DNA of 64,000 nt from Candidatus Poribacteria bacterium (lineage in GTDB: Bacteria; Poribacteria; WGA-4E; WGA-3G): positions 111,442-175,441 of the forward strand of contig VXPE01000041.1 of NCBI GenBank assembly GCA_009839745.1, in the 5' to 3' direction. How positions within the stretch are numbered: the first letter of the stretch is position 1; every line of letters starts with the position of its first letter. The notes beneath the pieces were generated by a model. The model made no database searches. It had not been told where the DNA came from and worked only from the letters and a program-made list of their open reading frames with translations. Positions 60,246 through 64,000 of the stretch are shown here, one piece after another. The translations under genes were made by a program, and so were the position numbers.

Positions 60246-60350
60246 CAAGACTTTAACTCGCGAATAGGCTAGTAGTCTTTCAACTTTGAGTTTGAGAGTG
60301 GGGTCTCCTGAAGATGTCGGGTTTCGCTGACGCTCTACCCGACCTACTTA

Positions 60351-62561
60351 TCATAAACTCAATCTTGATGCACTACTAGGCGGTGTTTGACTTTGAGGTT
60401 GAAGCAAGTTAATTGGTATGGATGGAGTTCCGGGTTTTTCTACATGTTGTAGAGGCATTGCTGTAAAGTTTTCAAATGAATACTGTTCCATTCGGGTTTG
60501 CAGTTCAGATAACTCCATTTTCATAGGTGAAGGATGGATTTGTTCATCCTGTTGCTTCAACATTGCAGCAATATCCTTTGGCAATTTAACGCCAGTTTTC
60601 CTCTCAAAGTTCGCAACACTTTGATAATCTTTACCAAAAACGGCGGTAATATTTATACCTTTTTCTGCTGCCTCCGTTAGGCTTGCCTTGGCTTTCTTCC
60701 ATTCTTGTTGGTGCAACCAAGCCATCGCACGATTGTAATAGGCTGGGACATAATCGGGATCTAATCTTAGTGCTTTTGTATAGTCTTTAAGGGCTTGATT
60801 AAACTCGCCATTGTTGAAGTAAGCCAGACCGCGATTGTGATAAAACACTGGTTCATTCAAATTTAAATTTATTGCCTTACTATAATTCGTAATAGCCGAG
60901 TCAAAATCACCTTTGTTGCCGTAAACATTGCCAAGATTACTATAAACTAAAGCATTATCCGGTTCCATTTCTATTGCCTTGTTTAAATCTTCAATTGCTA
61001 AATCCATCTCCCCTGTGTCACCATAAGTAACACCCCGATTCACATAGGCTTTGACATGATCGGGATTAAGCTCTATCGCCTTGGTGTAGTCCCTGATAGC
61101 CAATTCAAGTTTTCCTGTGCTATTGTAACCGATAGCGCGATTGAAATAGATATCCGCATGGTTGGGATTGAGTTCTATCGCCTTCGTGCAGTCACTAATA
61201 GCCTCATCAATACTGCCCATGATACCGTAAACTGCCCCTCGACTGGCATAGGTCCTTGCATCATTGGGATTAAGTTGTATGGAGATCGTATAATCTGCAA
61301 TAGCCTCGTCAAAATCATCCTTAAGCAAATTAGCATTGCCGCGATTATGATATGGCACGGCAAAACTTGGATCAAGTTGGATTGCCCTCGTATAATCTGC
61401 AATAGCTTTGTCGAAGTTGCCTTTGTTACTATAAGCAATACCGCGATTGATATAAGCGGGAATATGGTCAGGTTGAAACTGAAGGACTACGTTATAGTCG
61501 ATAATAGCATTATCAAATTCACTTTTTGCGGTGTAAGCAATACCGCGATTAAAATAGCAGTCAATGTGTTGTGGACTGAACTCTAAGACTTTCGTATAGT
61601 CCGCTATGGCTTTGTCAAAGTCACCACTACTCCTGCAAGCGTTGCCACGTTCATAATACGCGTTGAGATAATTGGGTTGCAGTTTTATTGCTTCTGTATA
61701 GTTTGCAATAGCAGAGTCAAAATCGCCTTTGTTACTGAAAGCCATGCCGAGAATGAGATATGCCTCCGCCGCATTCGGATTACGTTCTATTGCGTCATTA
61801 GAGTCTGCAATAGCAGAATCAAAATCGCCTTTAAGGTTATAAGCAATCGCACGAGTTATATACGGATCAACAGCATCAGGTCTGAGTTCTATTACTTTTC
61901 GGTAATCAGCAATAGCAGAATCAAAGTCGCGTTTAAGAACGTGAGTATGCCCTCGAATCACGTAGACATCAGTATAATTCGGTTTCAATTCTAATGCTTT
62001 TGTGTAGTCTACAATAGCTTTATCAACTTCACCTATACTGCCATAAGCGTTACCGCGAGCGACATATGCATTAGCATCCGGCTTGAGTCGTATTGCCTTG
62101 CTATAGTCCATAATCGCGCAGTCAAGTTCACCTTTATCTCTGTAAGCGTTGCCTCGAATGAAATACGCTTCAGCAACATCAGGATTAAGCCGTATCGCCT
62201 TATCACAATCTTCAATGGCACGATCAAACTCTTTCTTGCCAACATAAGCATGCGCGCGATGGTAATAGGCCTCGGCGTATTCCGGTTCGTATTGTATCGC
62301 CTTGGTGAGGTCATCAATCGCTTTGTCAAATTCACCTTTAGCACCATACGCCATACCGCGGCCGTGATAAGCTCTCGCGGGTTGGCGGGTCCAGAAAATG
62401 GCTTCCGTATAGTCGTCAATAGCAAGATCAAACTTGCCCATCTTACAGTAAACACTACCGCGATAGATATAAGATAAGGCAAAGTTCGGTCTTAAGTCAA
62501 TGGCTCTGCTATAGTGTCTGACAGCTTCTTCATAATGTTCCATCTTCAATTCGTTAGCCAT
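60351..62561 (-). CDS. Tetratricopeptide repeat protein (about 18 TPRs)
   Basis: 736 residues from the ATG at 62561, which has GGGGAG nine bases upstream and overlaps the end of the FRG gene by eight bases (ATGGCTAA). About 18 consecutive 34-residue TPRs occupy residues 6-640, each with a core like FDKAIADYTKAIQLDPS and A-Y-x-N-R-G. Such a superhelix binds other proteins. The last 90 residues are a separate region rich in Gln and Pro. The repeats are very alike, which suggests recent expansion. Coupling with the FRG gene implies joint function. Confidence 0.92.
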   Translation of the reverse strand: MANELKMEHYEEAVRHYSRAIDLRPNFALSYIYRGSVYCKMGKFDLAIDDYTEAIFWTRQPARAYHGRGMAYGAKGEFDKAIDDLTKAIQYEPEYAEAYYHRAHAYVGKKEFDRAIEDCDKAIRLNPDVAEAYFIRGNAYRDKGELDCAIMDYSKAIRLKPDANAYVARGNAYGSIGEVDKAIVDYTKALELKPNYTDVYVIRGHTHVLKRDFDSAIADYRKVIELRPDAVDPYITRAIAYNLKGDFDSAIADSNDAIERNPNAAEAYLILGMAFSNKGDFDSAIANYTEAIKLQPNYLNAYYERGNACRSSGDFDKAIADYTKVLEFSPQHIDCYFNRGIAYTAKSEFDNAIIDYNVVLQFQPDHIPAYINRGIAYSNKGNFDKAIADYTRAIQLDPSFAVPYHNRGNANLLKDDFDEAIADYTISIQLNPNDARTYASRGAVYGIMGSIDEAISDCTKAIELNPNHADIYFNRAIGYNSTGKLELAIRDYTKAIELNPDHVKAYVNRGVTYGDTGEMDLAIEDLNKAIEMEPDNALVYSNLGNVYGNKGDFDSAITNYSKAINLNLNEPVFYHNRGLAYFNNGEFNQALKDYTKALRLDPDYVPAYYNRAMAWLHQQEWKKAKASLTEAAEKGINITAVFGKDYQSVANFERKTGVKLPKDIAAMLKQQDEQIHPSPMKMELSELQTRMEQYSFENFTAMPLQHVEKPGTPSIPINLLQPQSQTPPSSASRLSL

Positions 62562-63267
62562 TCTCTGAATCTCCCCTTTGCTCACGGGTTAAACCGATAT
62601 AATGCGCCTTGTATACTTCCAGATGGATGTTTTGATCCTTAATGAAACCGTGGATATCATTGTAGATGGTTTCAACAGATATACCGTGAGAGTTTCGCAA
62701 ATGCCTTAGTATGGGTTGTTTGCGCATCGCCGGAATATCAATTACATCATCCTCGTTTGGGCTCAGAAAGCCATCAGGATGTCGCACAAACACACTTTTC
62801 TGGGCAATAACACGATTTACTGGTTCGTAAGATTCCTCAATATAGGGATTTATCTGCTCCTTTTTTAGCAATATAACCCTGCCATTTTCGCCATGAGAAC
62901 CATCACAAGCCATGAAGAGCGCAACAAGATAATCCGTTGTGAAATCAATGAGGTTAGTTTTACCTCCATAATGTTGGATTTCGGCGAGGCGTTCTATTTC
63001 GGTAGCTGGTTTGCGGGAGAATCCTTTCACTGCTTCCAACATTTCTGATTGGATGGATTCTATATCAAAGTGTTCTGTTTCAACGTCAAATTCTTCATCC
63101 TCAAGGAAAACGCGATAGAAGTTTGAAGAAACCTTCCCATAATAAGGGTCTTCCTGATAGTGTTCAGGTTCACCGCGGTAAAGATATTCCCCAGTGTCTG
63201 CCTTCTTTTCTATTTCTCGGAGTATTTCATCAATCGTACTTGGTTCGTTTTGGTTTCCTCTGTCCAT
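62554..63267 (-). CDS. FRG domain protein
   Basis: 237 residues. The FRG domain is recognised by GEYLYRGEPEHYQ (Phe/Tyr-Arg-Gly core), the ERLAEIQHYGGKTNLIDFTTDYLVALFMACDG block and RVILLKKE. FRG domains occur in proteins of unknown chemistry, often next to defence or toxin genes. The final 50 residues extend beyond the domain. It is the first gene of a two-gene unit with the TPR protein. The FRG fold and partner suggest a sensing or nucleic-acid-related role, not demonstrated. Confidence 0.82.
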   Translation of the reverse strand: MDRGNQNEPSTIDEILREIEKKADTGEYLYRGEPEHYQEDPYYGKVSSNFYRVFLEDEEFDVETEHFDIESIQSEMLEAVKGFSRKPATEIERLAEIQHYGGKTNLIDFTTDYLVALFMACDGSHGENGRVILLKKEQINPYIEESYEPVNRVIAQKSVFVRHPDGFLSPNEDDVIDIPAMRKQPILRHLRNSHGISVETIYNDIHGFIKDQNIHLEVYKAHYIGLTREQRGDSENG

Positions 63268-64000
63268 TCACTTTCCTTTACAATCACAAGGCTGTTTAAA
63301 AGGATAGCACCTTCCGGGCGGCATGTCAACCGAATTTAATGGAAGTCGCACACCGGAAAATAAATATGTTGGGGAATTGTTAAAATCGGGGATATTTGGG
63401 GAAGCAGGGGTGAGAACCCCTGAAAAAAAGAGAAAAAGCGCAGAAAGTTTACGCAGCTAACGGAAGAAAATGACTTCCAAACCACACAGAACATACTAAA
63501 TTATACCATTTCTAAAGGAACTTTTCTCATTAACGAAAACCGGTTCGTAGGGGCGAGGTCCCCTCGCCCATCCAAGCTGCTAACGGTCTCCTATGCTACA
63601 AAGAGTTCGTTTATTGAAGCATTTTCAATCAGAAATGGTATAACACCAGTTTGAAAATAAATTCGTGGGTGTTTTTGCTGGGGTGTTTCCTATACTATAG
63701 TTTGGACAATTTCCGTTGGGTTCCTACTCGGTTTTCAAAGCATTTTTGATTTTTTTTCAAAGTTGCTTACAGAAACGCAACTCCAACGAAAATAAACGCC
63801 AATGTCCAAAAACGCAGCCCCAGGGGGGCGAAAGGTATATCGCGTTAAAATTGTCTAAAGCTTAGTAGAGTTTAGTTAAGAAAGGAATAAAGGGAGCAAA
63901 CGTTACGCAGCCAAGAAATGGGGGGGACTGCTGAAACAGACAGAATATACCTTTTGTAAGGTTCGCACCTCTTCGGAGGTACGCTCTTCAAGGGTTGTTG
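63268..64000. other. Gene-free end of the window with dispersed repeats
   Basis: No coding frame could be supported. It contains GGGGCGAGG/CCCTCGCCC hairpin (63550-63569), GCTAACGGTCTCCTATGCTA plus CAAA (63579-63602; identical to 30473-30496), GAAAATAAATTCGTGGGTGT (63652 on; reverse match near 30665-30695), and a run of A/G-rich sequence. An operon or regulatory region upstream of the FRG gene may begin near 63300. Confidence 0.55.

Noticed and set aside
61056..61586. 176-codon plus-strand frame inside the TPR gene
   Set aside because: Antisense shadow; its apparent repeats mirror the TPR periodicity.
60351..62561. Regularly spaced repeats of about 102 bases resembling a CRISPR-like array
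   Set aside because: The period is that of 34-codon TPRs in an open frame; spacers are not unique and repeats are not palindromic.
1..64000. tRNA or rRNA genes
   Set aside because: Intergenic stretches were read by eye for cloverleaf or rRNA motifs and none was convincing; tRNAscan-SE and Infernal would settle it.

Overview
The window looks like chromosomal DNA of an uncultivated, aerobically respiring bacterium. Its gene content resembles Candidatus Poribacteria: phytanoyl-CoA dioxygenases, Gfo/Idh oxidoreductases, a LamG protein, a DUF1501 protein, a sulfatase, a GH36-like glycosidase and many interspersed hairpin repeats. That assignment is inference, because no rRNA or tRNA gene was seen.

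Layout. (1) 1-18684, all on the minus strand: a respiratory supercluster. In transcription order it encodes a Rieske protein, cytochrome b6, a subunit IV-like protein, an eight-haem cytochrome with a coiled coil, a small cytochrome c, a cupredoxin-like protein, a CydA-like oxidase subunit, three membrane or periplasmic c-type cytochromes, a second cupredoxin-like protein, an ABC exporter pair, and A-type cytochrome oxidase subunits II, I and the first codons of a probable subunit III. (2) 18901-21941: an AT-rich group II intron with a maturase and an extra passenger ORF. (3) 22-32 kb: LamG protein, uracil-DNA glycosylase, a probable structured RNA next to IS200/IS605-like ends, GH36-like hydrolase, bicupin, RsmD, DUF1501, SDR and a four-cluster ferredoxin. 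(4) 32.5-38 kb: gmk, coaBC, rsmA, a lipoprotein and a Na+/solute symporter. (5) 38-46 kb: TRAP permease, a cydB remnant, PhyH and Gfo/Idh genes, a two-selenocysteine tandem peroxiredoxin, a PAP2-like protein. (6) 46.7-52 kb: yebC, ruvC, ruvA, ruvB, queA, yajC, then a NotI-like restriction-modification pair. (7) 53.8-63.3 kb: IolB-like protein, maf, OPT-like membrane protein, D-threonine-aldolase-like enzyme, sulfatase, and a TPR/FRG gene pair.

Four things stand out. A signal-peptide-bearing peroxiredoxin has two domains, and in each the peroxidatic cysteine codon is TGA followed by a SECIS-like hairpin at the same spacing. A repeat (family A) ends in AAGG plus an A-rich tail directly against start codons of many genes and, when read through, adds the peptide LTEPQGKIK to protein N-termini. 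A second repeat (family B) has two hairpins whose loops are mutually complementary while the outer stem covaries between copies, which suggests a kissing-loop RNA or DNA fold. A consensus-like promoter at 24.55 kb starts directly at an 83-nt sequence able to form an elaborate pseudoknot. No CRISPR array, prophage or replication origin was seen.
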